Assembly (NCBI GenBank): GCA_964531285.1
Contig: CAZHDI010000005.1
Location: 1-64,000 of the forward strand
DNA from: CAZHDI01 sp964531285
GTDB taxonomy: Bacteria > Pseudomonadota > Alphaproteobacteria > JAJFIK01
Length of the DNA stretch: 64,000 nt
Direction: 5' to 3'
Part shown: positions 44,612-52,975 of the stretch, piece by piece
How positions within the stretch are numbered: the stretch's first letter is position 1
Layout of the letters: the number at the start of each line of letters is the position of its first letter
Translations under genes and position numbers: made by a program
The notes under the pieces: model-generated
Told to the model about the DNA's origin: nothing
What the model saw: only the letters and a program-made list of their open reading frames with translations
Database searches by the model: none

Positions 44612-45451
44612 ATGGCCCACACCTGCTTTGATGTCGAGATTGCCGACGGCGTCGCCCATCTGCGCATGAACCGGCCCGACGCGTTCAATTCCATGATCCG
44701 CGCCTTCTGGAGCGAATTGCCGGCGATCATCCGCGATATCGACGAGAACGCGAAGGCGCGGGTCATCGTCCTGTCGGGCGAGGGGCGGCATTTTTGCGCC
44801 GGGATGGACCTGTCGGTGTTCACGTCCGGCGGCGACGAGGCGTCGCGGAGCGCAGAACTGGGCCGTCAGCGCGAGGCGCTGCGGCTGTTCGTGAAGGTGC
44901 TCCAGCAGACCTTCAACTGCCTCGATGAGGCGCGCGTGCCGGTCCTTGCGGCGATCCAGGGCGCCTGCATCGGCGGCGCGGTGGACATGACCTCGGCCTG
45001 CGATATCCGCTACTGCACCGAGGATGCGTTTTTCTGCATCCAGGAAATCAATATCGGTATGACCGCCGATGTCGGCACCTTCCCGCGCCTGTGCCATCTG
45101 ATCCCCCAGGGCTGGGTGCGCGAACTGGCCTATACCGGGCGCCGGCTCAAGGCGGCGACCGCCAAGGAAATCGGCCTTGTGAACGAGGTCTATCCCGATC
45201 ACGCCACCATGATGGCCGCGGTCATGGCCACCGCGCGCGAGATTGCCCAGCGCTCGCCGCTGGCCGTGACCGGGTCCAAGGTCATGATCAATTACGCCCG
45301 GGATCACTCGATCGACGATGCCCTCGATTACATCGCGACCTGGCAGTCGGGCATGTTCCATCCCACCGATATGATGGAAGCCTTCGCGGCCCAGTCCGAG
45401 AAACGCGATCCGGATTTCGAGGATCTGCTGGCCCAGCGCAGCGCGCTGTAA
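44612..45451 (+). CDS. Crotonase family, delta(3,5)-delta(2,4)-dienoyl-CoA isomerase type
   Basis: A 279-residue crotonase-fold enzyme. The catalytic acids of the mammalian dienoyl-CoA isomerase are matched at exact spacing: D125 in IGGAVDMT, E145 in IQEINIG and D153 in TADVGT (20 and 8 residues apart, as for D176, E196 and D204 of the rat/human enzyme). The oxyanion loop is GEGRHFCAGMDLSVF. It moves double bonds during breakdown of unsaturated fatty acids with odd-position bonds. The next gene starts 11 bases after its stop. Confidence 0.9.
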   Translation: MAHTCFDVEIADGVAHLRMNRPDAFNSMIRAFWSELPAIIRDIDENAKARVIVLSGEGRHFCAGMDLSVFTSGGDEASRSAELGRQREALRLFVKVLQQTFNCLDEARVPVLAAIQGACIGGAVDMTSACDIRYCTEDAFFCIQEINIGMTADVGTFPRLCHLIPQGWVRELAYTGRRLKAATAKEIGLVNEVYPDHATMMAAVMATAREIAQRSPLAVTGSKVMINYARDHSIDDALDYIATWQSGMFHPTDMMEAFAAQSEKRDPDFEDLLAQRSAL

Positions 45452-45462
45452 GGAGCCGTCCC

Positions 45463-45918
45463 GTGAGCGCCAAAGCCGCCGCCAAAGCAGGGTCCGCCAG
45501 ACGGTCCTTCAGTCACGAGCCCAGCACCCTGGCCACGCTGCCGGCCGGCTGCCTCGTGGCCTTCGGGGCGCTGACGCTCATTCTGCTGGTCCTGGGTATC
45601 GTGGTGCTGTCGGTCGCGTTCCCGGGCTACCGGTCGAGCGCAACTTATAAGGAGGCGATGGCCATTGTCCGGGCCGAGCCGTCGGTGCGTGCGGCGTTGG
45701 GCGAGCCGGTCCGGGAGACCGGTATCGTCTCGTTCGTAACGGATCTTCAGCCCGAAGGCGGCGGGACAAAGCGGTTCGTGTCGGTCCGCGTCGAGGGGCC
45801 GAACGGCGAAGGCATTCTTTATGCGGAAGGGGTCGAGCGCTCCGGCGTGCGCCTGACCGAAGTGCGCCTCACCCTGACCAACGGCACGCGCCTCAGACTG
45901 ACCCCTTTACGCCCGTAA
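45463..45918 (+). CDS. Coa1-like single-TM protein
   Basis: A 151-residue protein with one membrane helix at about 31-52 (VAFGALTLILLVLGIVVLSVAF) and a soluble domain that resembles the cytochrome oxidase assembly factor Coa1 family (PF08695): SATYKEAMAIVRAEPSVRAALGEPV, a Gly-rich turn, then ILYAEGVERSG. The start is GTG 45463 with AAGGAG seven bases upstream. Bacterial Coa1-like proteins have no proven role and no oxidase genes are near. It follows the isomerase gene closely and overlaps the patatin gene at the 3' end by 26 bases in convergent orientation. Confidence 0.65.
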   Translation: MSAKAAAKAGSARRSFSHEPSTLATLPAGCLVAFGALTLILLVLGIVVLSVAFPGYRSSATYKEAMAIVRAEPSVRAALGEPVRETGIVSFVTDLQPEGGGTKRFVSVRVEGPNGEGILYAEGVERSGVRLTEVRLTLTNGTRLRLTPLRP

Positions 45919-47716
45919 GGGCCGACAGATCGGCGTTCTCCAGAATACGCGCGGCATGGGTGTAGCCGGCCTCGATGGACCGGTCGAAGGCTTTCCAATC
46001 CGTCAGCCCGATCCCCTCGACCGTCGGCGAGAAGAGCAGCTCAGTGCGCTGATGGGCGCGATTGGTCTGCATCTCCGAGTTCACCGTCCCTGAACGCATC
46101 AGCAAGCTGACGATTCCCGGTCCGCCTTTCACATCGTCGCCCAGAATGCCCCAGTCGCGCATGCGCCAGGCGCGCCCGCGGATCGTCCGGAACGCGTCAT
46201 GGTCTTCCACATCGCTGCCGATCACCGGGCCGCGCGCCTGATCCGCCATGAGAGAGGCCGGGAAATTGTTCATCACCGCGCCATCGACCAGAACCGCGCC
46301 CCGCCGGATGACCGGTGCGATGATCCCGGGAATGGAGACGCTGGCCCGCAGCGCCTGCCATAACAGACCGCGCCGGTGGATGACCTGCTTGCCGTGGGTC
46401 AGGTCGGCCGAAACGCAGAAATATGTCAGCCACAGATCTTCGATCTGAAGCCCCTCGAAGCTTTCATGGAGAAGGCGGGCGATCTTGCGGCCCCGGATCA
46501 GCGATACGAAGGGCACCGTATAATCCGACAGCGGATTGGTTTCAACAAAGCTCCGGCGCATTCGCTCGGTGAGTTCCTCGATGGTCCAGCCCGCCGCGAT
46601 CCCGCCGCCGACGATCGCGCCGATGCTGGTGCCGCCGAACCGGTCGATGGTGACGCCCGCTTCGCGCAGGGCCTTGAGCACCCCCAGATGGGCAAAGCCG
46701 CGCGCGCCGCCGCCCGACAGCACCATGCCGGTGGCGCGGCCCATGATATGCCGGGTCAACCGGTCGAGGCCCGCCGGATCGTTGAGCCGCAGATTGTAAT
46801 GGAACACCGGCCGGAAGCGCTCCAACCAGGGCAGCGCGCCATGGGCATAGCGGGCGTTTTCAGGGTGCAGGATGACAAGTTCGGTGAACCGGCGCGGTGC
46901 ATTGAACACGATCTGCTCGATCGGCATCGAATAAGCGCTGAGCGCGTCGGAACGGCCGACCAGAATCACGCGGTCCGCCTGACGCAGGCACATGCGGGTC
47001 CACGATCCGTGCTCCGGATTCGCCACATAAATCAGATGATCGTGTTCGGCTTCGAGCCGGTGAAACCATTCGCTGCCATTGGTTTCGGTCACCGTGTCGA
47101 GCAGGATGGTCTGAAGCCCGGCTGCCGTGAAGGTGCGCAGCATCCGCTCGCCGATGGTCCGGCCGCAGACGCCGGGCGTCACGGGAACGACGGCGATGGT
47201 CTTGGGCTGAATGCCGTGCGCAGGGCGCGCCGCGCCGCTCATGTTCTTGAGCCGGCGCACCAGCAGTTTCGACATATTTGCCATGACCGCCGGATGACGC
47301 GCGACGATGCGGTCAAAGGTGGCGCGGGGGACACGGATCACTTCGGTATCGCGCAGCGCGACGAGGGTGCCCATACGCGGTTCGCCCGAGATGAGCCCCG
47401 GCTCGCCCACGGTCTGTCCGGCGACGAACTCGGAGGCCAGATAGTCTTCGCCTTGCGCGTCCGTCAGCCACAGGCCCACACAGCCGGCCGTGATCAGATA
47501 AAGCGCCTCGCTGGGCTGGCCGCGCGACAGGAGCGTCCAGCCGGCCGGCAGGCTGAACCATTCGGTCTCGGGCAAAAACCGGAAGAGCCGGCGCGTTTCG
47601 ATCCCTTCGAACAGGGGCATTTTCCGGATCAGGTCGCGGATCCGGCGCACGGGGTCGAGCCCGCTATCGGGCGCGCCGGTCCAGAATGCCATGCGCGAGG
47701 ACTGGGCCATCGGCAT
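45893..47716 (-). CDS. Cyclic nucleotide-binding domain plus patatin-like phospholipase (NTE type)
   Basis: A 607-residue protein. Residues 30-145 form a cNMP-binding domain (MPLFEGIETRRLFRFLPE, then LISGEPRMGTLVAL). A Rossmann-like middle part (about 172-300) follows, and the patatin domain starts near 328: oxyanion loop SGGGARG at 334-340, nucleophile Ser364 in GTSIG, and the Asp of the dyad in VDGAVMNN. This layout matches neuropathy target esterase-like bacterial lysophospholipases. Start ATG 47716 has another Met three residues on. It is the last gene of an operon with a hotdog thioesterase and a haloalkane dehalogenase, four bases from the thioesterase stop. Confidence 0.93.
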   Translation of the reverse strand: MPMAQSSRMAFWTGAPDSGLDPVRRIRDLIRKMPLFEGIETRRLFRFLPETEWFSLPAGWTLLSRGQPSEALYLITAGCVGLWLTDAQGEDYLASEFVAGQTVGEPGLISGEPRMGTLVALRDTEVIRVPRATFDRIVARHPAVMANMSKLLVRRLKNMSGAARPAHGIQPKTIAVVPVTPGVCGRTIGERMLRTFTAAGLQTILLDTVTETNGSEWFHRLEAEHDHLIYVANPEHGSWTRMCLRQADRVILVGRSDALSAYSMPIEQIVFNAPRRFTELVILHPENARYAHGALPWLERFRPVFHYNLRLNDPAGLDRLTRHIMGRATGMVLSGGGARGFAHLGVLKALREAGVTIDRFGGTSIGAIVGGGIAAGWTIEELTERMRRSFVETNPLSDYTVPFVSLIRGRKIARLLHESFEGLQIEDLWLTYFCVSADLTHGKQVIHRRGLLWQALRASVSIPGIIAPVIRRGAVLVDGAVMNNFPASLMADQARGPVIGSDVEDHDAFRTIRGRAWRMRDWGILGDDVKGGPGIVSLLMRSGTVNSEMQTNRAHQRTELLFSPTVEGIGLTDWKAFDRSIEAGYTHAARILENADLSALTGVKGSV

Positions 47717-47720
47717 CGTC

Positions 47721-48152
47721 CTAAACGTTGCGCGACGCGATCTTCCACAGACCGGTCGCAGTCATCAGGACACGGCGCTCATTCGCCGCTCCCCCGACGG
47801 CCCGGATCTCGCCATGCATGAAGATGATGGACCGGGTACGCCGGGTGATCCCGGTCGCCGCTTCCAACATGGGCGCATCGGGTACGAGCGGCACGAAATC
47901 GCAGGTCAGCGAGACATTCGTATGACCATGATCGGGCGCCGCGCGGGCGACGGTCGCCTGGAGGGCGGTTTGGGCGGCCATCATCAAAATGCCGGGCGCC
48001 ACGGTGCCGTCCGGCTCCAGATGATCGGGCCGGATGGCCATGCGCATGAGATCGCCGTCCGCCGGACCGCCCGCGCTCTGCCGTCCCACCGGTCCGAGCA
48101 CCGCGGCAAAGCCGGGCAGGGCCAGGGGTTCGAAATCCGGCGGCAGATCCAT
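47721..48152 (-). CDS. Hotdog-fold thioesterase family protein
   Basis: A 143-residue small protein with the PaaI-like hotdog layout: LMRMAIRPDHLEPDGTVAPGILMMAAQTALQ, then TNVSLTCDFVPLVPDA and a closing ATGLWKI strand. The His-Gly-Gly of PaaI is replaced by Pro-Gly-Ile, so catalysis may differ or be lost. ATG 48152 has AAGGAGA nine bases ahead; a longer frame upstream is antisense-like Arg/Pro-rich. It lies between the dehalogenase (28 bases) and the patatin gene (four bases) in one operon. Confidence 0.8.
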   Translation of the reverse strand: MDLPPDFEPLALPGFAAVLGPVGRQSAGGPADGDLMRMAIRPDHLEPDGTVAPGILMMAAQTALQATVARAAPDHGHTNVSLTCDFVPLVPDAPMLEAATGITRRTRSIIFMHGEIRAVGGAANERRVLMTATGLWKIASRNV

Positions 48153-48180
48153 GGCGGGCGCTCTCCTTGTGGGGCCGCGG

Positions 48181-49077
48181 TCAAAGACCGAAATGGGCCA
48201 TTGCCGCATGGGCGATGGGGGTGCCGGATTCCTGCACGAAGTGACCTTCCTCGACGAGCATCGGTTCCGGGCAGTTGCGAATGAACGCGCGGGTCCGGGC
48301 CATAACGTCGGTGCCGAGCACAATGTCCTTGGTGCCGACGGCCAGGAAGGTCTCGCCGGTCCAGTCATTGGTCAGGAACCGCTTGGCGGCCTTTGAGGTC
48401 TCGACGCCCGCCATGTCGGGGGCGACCATGACCAACTCCGGGAACCGCCGCACACCGGCTTTATAGCGCTGATCGGGGAAGGGTGCGCCATAGGCCGCCG
48501 CCTCGAACGGATCGAGCCCCTCAATGGCCCGGGTCATCAGCGCCGCCACATCGAGATCCGGGTTCGCGGCCACGAACGCCTTCCAGGCATCGAAGCCCTG
48601 GCCGGGGCTTTCACCGGTCGCCAGCGTCGTGTTCATCACGATCATCCGGGTGATGCGGTCGGGGAAGGCCATCGGCAGCGTCAGGCCCAGAAGCCCGCCC
48701 CAGTCCTGGATGACAAGGCAGACATTGCGCAGGTCCATCGCCTCGATGAAGGCGAGCAGCATGCCCCGGTGAAAATCGAAGGTGTACAGCGCATCGTCCA
48801 CCGGCTTGTCGGACCGGCCGAAGCCGAAAAAGTCCGGCGCCACGACCCGGTGCCCGGCGGCCTGAAAGGCCGGGATCATTTTGCGATAGAGATACGCCCA
48901 GCTCGGCTCGCCGTGGAGGCACAGAAACGTGACGGCGGCGTCGGCGCGCCCAACATCCACATAATGCAGCCGCAGGCCTTCATACCCCGGAAGCCCGTCC
49001 AGATACCGGGGCGCAAAGCTCCAGTGCGGCAGATTGGAAAAGCGCTCGTCCGGCGTGCGTAAAGCCGCAACGGTCAT
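48181..49077 (-). CDS. Haloalkane dehalogenase, DhlA-like (subfamily I)
   Basis: A 298-residue alpha/beta hydrolase very close to DhlA of Xanthobacter in layout. It should replace a halogen on short alkanes with hydroxyl. Nucleophile D125 and halide-binding W126 are in VIQDWGG, E57 in CLHGEPSW, second halide Trp W165 in FDAWK, acid D251 in TKDIVLG and base H279 in EEGHFVQE. All catalytic residues of the subfamily I pentad are present. Some members act on esters or epoxides, so activity on halides is inferred. First gene of a three-gene minus-strand operon. Confidence 0.9.
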   Translation of the reverse strand: MTVAALRTPDERFSNLPHWSFAPRYLDGLPGYEGLRLHYVDVGRADAAVTFLCLHGEPSWAYLYRKMIPAFQAAGHRVVAPDFFGFGRSDKPVDDALYTFDFHRGMLLAFIEAMDLRNVCLVIQDWGGLLGLTLPMAFPDRITRMIVMNTTLATGESPGQGFDAWKAFVAANPDLDVAALMTRAIEGLDPFEAAAYGAPFPDQRYKAGVRRFPELVMVAPDMAGVETSKAAKRFLTNDWTGETFLAVGTKDIVLGTDVMARTRAFIRNCPEPMLVEEGHFVQESGTPIAHAAMAHFGL

Positions 49078-49186
49078 GGCAGGCCTCCCTCCAGGCTCGT
49101 CTCATGGTCTGCCGGGGATGCTAGCACCGCCGGGCACGAGCCGAGAAGGATTTGTCAGGAGCGGCCGGCCCTGCGCCGTGCGGGAT

Positions 49187-49753
49187 TCAGAACGGCACCC
49201 GGCCGCCGGCATGGAGCAGATGCACCTTGGATTCGAACTCCGCGCCGCCGATCGTCGCGTCGCCGAGGCCCATATACCGGTAGCCGGCCGAGAAGGTCAT
49301 CCGCCCGTCGAAGCTGTAGTCGACCCCGGCAATGGCATTCCAGGCAAACACGATCTCGTCATCGGAAAAGGCGCTGCCCGCATCCACATCGATTTGGGCG
49401 ATGCCCGCGCCCACGCCGAGATGGGGTTTCACGGTGCCCGGCAGGTCGATGTCGAGATAGGTGTTGCCCAGGGCGCTGATCATCTGAAAATCGCCGTCGA
49501 GCCCGCCTTCATCCAACCCGGCCTGGGCAAAGGTGCCGGTCGCCTCGAAGCGCAGCGGGCCCTGGATGTCGTACCCGGCGGCACCGGAGATCGACAGGCC
49601 CGTATCGGTGTCCACATCCACGCTGCCCTGCCGCAGATCGGCGAAGGCGAGACCGCCGCTCAAGCTGCCGTAGAATTCGCCGTCGGCCAGGGCCGGGGAG
49701 GCAACCAGCAGCATGAGAGCGCCGGTCGCGCCGGCAAACAGTGTCTTTGTCAT
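49187..49753 (-). CDS. Outer membrane beta-barrel protein
   Basis: A 188-residue exported protein with a clear signal peptide (TLFAGATGALMLLVASPALA, cleaved before DGEFYG) and an eight-strand barrel pattern with alternating hydrophobic residues and Gly, such as LGVGAGIAQIDV, AWNAIAGVDYSFDG and SAGYRYMGLG. It ends in Phe (HAGGRVPF), as needed for outer membrane assembly. It fits the OmpA/OmpW-like barrel superfamily of Alphaproteobacteria. ATG 49753 was chosen from the signal peptide; an upstream frame adds unlikely residues. Ligand unknown. Confidence 0.85.
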   Translation of the reverse strand: MTKTLFAGATGALMLLVASPALADGEFYGSLSGGLAFADLRQGSVDVDTDTGLSISGAAGYDIQGPLRFEATGTFAQAGLDEGGLDGDFQMISALGNTYLDIDLPGTVKPHLGVGAGIAQIDVDAGSAFSDDEIVFAWNAIAGVDYSFDGRMTFSAGYRYMGLGDATIGGAEFESKVHLLHAGGRVPF

Positions 49754-49911
49754 ATCGGGGGGAATCCGTGAGGCAGGGGTGGGGGCGGGCCGGCACACGC
49801 CGCCGACCGATTTGATTTCAAGGGCAGATTCGCATGCCTTGGCTGATTCGTCATCCATGACATGATGGCCATGACCAAGAATTTAGGGCCCCGCCAGACC
49901 AGGGAGGCGAC

Positions 49912-50331
49912 ATGCGTCAGGCCGTGACCGAACTGACCGTCCAGACCCGCGGCACCGGCTTCGTCGAAATCACCCGCGATGTTCAAGAATGGGTCGGTGC
50001 CGAAGCGGCGGGCGACGGCCTGGCCACACTTTTTATCCGCCACACCTCGGCATCGCTGGTGGTCCAGGAAAATGCCGACCCCGATGTGCTCACCGATCTG
50101 ACGGCCTTTTTCGAGCGTGTCGCGCCCCGCGATCCGTCGCTCTATGTGCATGGCGCGGAAGGCCCGGACGATATGCCCGCCCATATCCGCACCCTGCTGA
50201 CCGGCACCCATCTGGCGGTCCCGGTGCGGGCCGGGCGCCTGATGCTGGGCACCTGGCAGGGGATTTACGTCGCGGAACACCGGGCCCGGCCCCATACCCG
50301 CCGCATTGCGGTTCATTTGCTCACGGAGTGA
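49912..50331 (+). CDS. YjbQ family protein (UPF0047)
   Basis: A 139-residue cytoplasmic protein of the YjbQ family, listed as a secondary thiamine-phosphate synthase because overproduction rescues thiamine mutants. Signatures are LFIRHTSASLVVQENADPDV, the MPAHIRTLLTG segment and LGTWQGIYVAEHR with the conserved His residues. True role not known. It is followed after 68 bases by an acyl-CoA dehydrogenase on the same strand. The gene is divergent from the outer membrane barrel gene. Confidence 0.93.
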   Translation: MRQAVTELTVQTRGTGFVEITRDVQEWVGAEAAGDGLATLFIRHTSASLVVQENADPDVLTDLTAFFERVAPRDPSLYVHGAEGPDDMPAHIRTLLTGTHLAVPVRAGRLMLGTWQGIYVAEHRARPHTRRIAVHLLTE

Positions 50332-50399
50332 ATGGCCCGGGCGCAGGGCCTGCGCCTATACTCAAAAATGAGGAAACACCGGAAAGCGGGAGCACTCTT

Positions 50400-51662
50400 A
50401 TGGATTTCAACACCCCGGACTGGATCACGGCCAAGATCGATCAGATCGACCGGTTCATCGAGGCGGAAATCAAGCCGCTGGAAAACAGCGACGACAATAT
50501 CCGCTTCTTCGACCACCGGCGCGAACATGCGCGCACCGATTGGGACAATGGCGGCATGCCGCGCCCCGAATGGGAAGCGCTGTTGCGCGAAATGCGCCGG
50601 CGCGCCGATGCGGCGGGTTTTTTGCGGCTTGCGCTGCCCAAGGAATTCGGCGGCGAGGACATCGGCAATCTGGCCATGGCGATCATCCGTGAGCATCTTG
50701 CGGCCAAGGGGCTGGGGCTTCACAACGACCTGCAAAATGAAAGCTCCGTGGTCGGTAACTTCCCGCAAGTCCTGATGTTCCGGGATTTCGGTACGCCCGA
50801 GCAGAAAGACGAGTTTATCACCGGCATGCTCAAGGGCACGCACCGGATCGCCTTCGGCCTGACCGAACCCGATCACGGGTCGGACGCCACCTGGATGGAA
50901 ACCCGCGCCGTGCGCGACGGCTCGGGCTGGCGCATCACCGGGTCGAAAATGTGGAACACAGGGCTTCATGTCGCGAATTACGACATGATCTTCGCGCGCA
51001 CGAGCGGCAAGGACGGCGAGGCGCTGGGCATCACCTGTTTCCTCGTGCCGACGGATGCGGACGGTTTTGCCGTCGAGGAATATCTGTGGACGTTCAATAT
51101 GCCCACCGATCATGCCCGGGTGACCCTCGACAATGTCTGGGTGCCGGACAGCGCCATTCTCGGCCGGCCGGAGCGGGGCCTGGAACTCGCGCAGCATTTC
51201 GTCCATGAAAATCGCATCCGCCAGGCCGCGTCCAGCCTCGGCGCCGCGCAATTCTGCATCGATGAGTCCGCCGATTATGCCCGCCAGCGCAAGCCGTTCG
51301 GCCGTCCGCTCGCGGTCAATCAGGCGATCCAGTTCCCGCTTGTGGAACTGCATACCGAGGCCGAAATGCTGCGTCAGCTCATCCGCAAGACGGCCTGGCA
51401 GATGGATCAGATGAGCCAGCCGGAAGTCGCCCGGCGTATTTCGGACCGTGTGGCCATGTGCAATTACCGGGCGAACCGGCTGTGCTGCGACGCGGCCGAC
51501 CGGGCCATGCAGATCCATGGCGGCATGGGCTATTCGCGGCACAAGCCGTTCGAGCATATCTACCGGCATCACCGCCGCTACCGGATCACCGAGGGCGCGG
51601 AGGAAATTCAGATGCGCAAGATCGCCGGGCATCTGTTCGGCTTTATCGGCAAGAACGCGTGA
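50400..51662 (+). CDS. Acyl-CoA dehydrogenase (third copy in window)
   Basis: A 420-residue flavoenzyme. The flavin signature is AFGLTEPDHGSDATWM near residue 160. Near the end are IHGGMGYSRHKPFEH and YRITEGAEEIQMRKI, whose Glu is the usual catalytic base. The start is ATG 50400 (MDFNTPDW), with GGGAG eight bases upstream; the frame is open further back but that sequence is antisense noise over YjbQ. Length is slightly above the 380-390 of common acyl-CoA dehydrogenases because of a longer N-terminus. Substrate is not assigned. Confidence 0.93.
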   Translation: MDFNTPDWITAKIDQIDRFIEAEIKPLENSDDNIRFFDHRREHARTDWDNGGMPRPEWEALLREMRRRADAAGFLRLALPKEFGGEDIGNLAMAIIREHLAAKGLGLHNDLQNESSVVGNFPQVLMFRDFGTPEQKDEFITGMLKGTHRIAFGLTEPDHGSDATWMETRAVRDGSGWRITGSKMWNTGLHVANYDMIFARTSGKDGEALGITCFLVPTDADGFAVEEYLWTFNMPTDHARVTLDNVWVPDSAILGRPERGLELAQHFVHENRIRQAASSLGAAQFCIDESADYARQRKPFGRPLAVNQAIQFPLVELHTEAEMLRQLIRKTAWQMDQMSQPEVARRISDRVAMCNYRANRLCCDAADRAMQIHGGMGYSRHKPFEHIYRHHRRYRITEGAEEIQMRKIAGHLFGFIGKNA

Positions 51663-51696
51663 ACGCGAGCGTCCGTAAGGATGAGACCACAGGGCC

Positions 51697-51714
51697 GGAC
51701 GGTTGAAACCGTCC
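51697..51714. terminator. Hairpin between convergent genes
   Basis: Exact arms GGACGGTT and AACCGTCC around GA form a compact stem-loop between the stop of the acyl-CoA dehydrogenase and the stop of the convergent GNAT. It has no T-run on either side, so it may act as a weak or factor-assisted terminator for both. Confidence 0.5.
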
Positions 51715-51716
51715 GC

Positions 51717-52175
51717 TCAAAGCTCTTTGGTCATGGAGATGACGCAGATGCCATGGGGATCGACCGACCGGGCGCGCTCGCGCCAGCCCAGGGCGAGGTG
51801 AAAGTCCGGCGCCTTGGTGCCCTCCACCACGTCAATGCTGGCCACGCCGTAGCCCCGGTCGCGCAGGATATCGAGCGCCGCCGCCATCATGAGCCGGCCG
51901 ATGCCGCGCCGGTGATGGTTGGGATCCACATAGATGTGTCGGATATGGCTGGTGCCCGGGTCGAAATCGAAATAGCCGACGATCTGGCCGGCCTGTTCGG
52001 CGACATACATCTCGTGCCAGTCTTCGCTCACGGTCCGCCGGATGCGGTGGGGCACTTCCGAGACCACATCCTCGGGCAGGATGGTGCGATAGGCGTGTAC
52101 CCAGGACTGCACCGCCGTTTCGGTCAAGTCCGGAACATCCCATTTTTCTGCAGGCCTGATCCTGACAGCGGTCAT
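51717..52175 (-). CDS. GNAT family N-acetyltransferase
   Basis: A 152-residue acetyltransferase. The N-terminus IRPAEKWDVPDLTETAVQSWVHAY is typical of GNATs close to ribosomal or small-molecule types, the acetyl-CoA loop is YVDPNHHRRGIGRLMM, and the last strand has FHLALGWRERAR. I placed the start at ATG 52175 (MTAVRIRP); a longer frame to 52226 is Gly/Ala-rich and not conserved in type. Substrate unknown. The intergenic repeat copy 2 lies upstream. Confidence 0.87.
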   Translation of the reverse strand: MTAVRIRPAEKWDVPDLTETAVQSWVHAYRTILPEDVVSEVPHRIRRTVSEDWHEMYVAEQAGQIVGYFDFDPGTSHIRHIYVDPNHHRRGIGRLMMAAALDILRDRGYGVASIDVVEGTKAPDFHLALGWRERARSVDPHGICVISMTKEL

Positions 52176-52384
52176 GGCGGACAGTATTCCCACGCTCGCG
52201 GCACCTGCCGTGCCGGCCCCATACATGCCGCTCTATACATGCAATCGTTAGCATCCCGCGCAAAGCCTGAAGTGCGGGACTAAGCCCTTTTTGCCGCCGC
52301 TGTTTCAAATTGGGGACAGATGCACCGCACCGTGGCGCGCCGGGTGGCCCCGGTTCGTGTTATGCGGACCTTTGGTTCATGGTT

Positions 52385-52546
52385 GTCATTCCGGACGGTA
52401 CACGAGCCCAAAACCGCAGGTTTTGGAGGGCGCGTGTCCGATCCGGAATCCAGAGCCGCGTGCTCCGGGCTCGGCGCCCTGGATCCCGGATCGCTCAATG
52501 GGCTCACCAAATCAGAGATTTGGTGCGACTTGGCGTCCGGGATGAC
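52385..52546. repeat. Dispersed intergenic repeat, copy 2, multi-armed
   Basis: A 162-bp element ended by near-exact 12-bp inverted repeats (GTCATTCCGGAC at 52385 and GTCCGGGATGAC at 52535). Inside are three stems in a row: CCAAAACC/GGTTTTGG (52408-52426, loop GCA), GATCCGGAATCCAG/CTGGATCCCGGATC (52440-52492, one mismatch) and CACCAAATC/GATTTGGTG (52505-52525, loop AGA). It would fold like a cross or cloverleaf. The ends match those of the elements at 18382 and 57547. The rest of 52227-52576 has no gene. Confidence 0.75.
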
Positions 52547-52576
52547 GGGGCCCACCGCGTCCTTGGCTCCTCGGCC

Positions 52577-52918
52577 TCAGCCGCGATGATGATCCTTGAG
52601 CTTGCTGACCTGGGCATCGATCTGCTTGAGCGCCGCCGCGAAGGCCCGGCGGATCGCCGCATGCGGGTCCGACCGGTCGGGACCGTCCGAGGGGCCCTGA
52701 TGGACCGCGATATCCGGCTGGCCCGGCATGGTGATGTGCATGCGGACCTCGAACGGATCATGCACATGGCTTTTCTTGTTCGGTTGAGACAGGACGACCC
52801 GGCAGGAGGTCAGCCGGCTGAAATGGCGTTCCAGCTTTCGGGCTTCCTCGTGAACCATGGTCTCGATCGCCGGGGAGGGATCGACATGCTCGAAAACGAT
52901 CTCGATGGGAACCTGCAT
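52577..52918 (-). CDS. HPF/RaiA family ribosome-associated protein (short)
   Basis: A 113-residue member of the hibernation-promoting factor / YfiA group, which binds in the A and P sites of the 30S subunit and stalls translation in starvation or stress. The beta-alpha-beta pattern shows in EIVFEHVDPSPAIETMVHEEARKLER, CRVVLSQPNKKSH and FEVRMHITMPGQ, then the last helix AIRRAFAAALKQIDAQVSKLK. It lacks the long C-terminal dimer domain. ATG 52918 has AGAGGA at a suitable distance. It follows a GNAT gene by 57 bases on the strand. Confidence 0.87.
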   Translation of the reverse strand: MQVPIEIVFEHVDPSPAIETMVHEEARKLERHFSRLTSCRVVLSQPNKKSHVHDPFEVRMHITMPGQPDIAVHQGPSDGPDRSDPHAAIRRAFAAALKQIDAQVSKLKDHHRG

Positions 52919-52975
52919 GGGGATGTCCTCTCTTGTTGAAGGGGAAAGATGGAGTCCTGAACCGGACGATGGCGG

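Noticed and set aside
52385..52546. Cloverleaf-like fold as a tRNA or tmRNA
   Set aside because: The stems and loops do not match tRNA geometry, there is no T-loop GTTC or CCA end, and related copies occur elsewhere.
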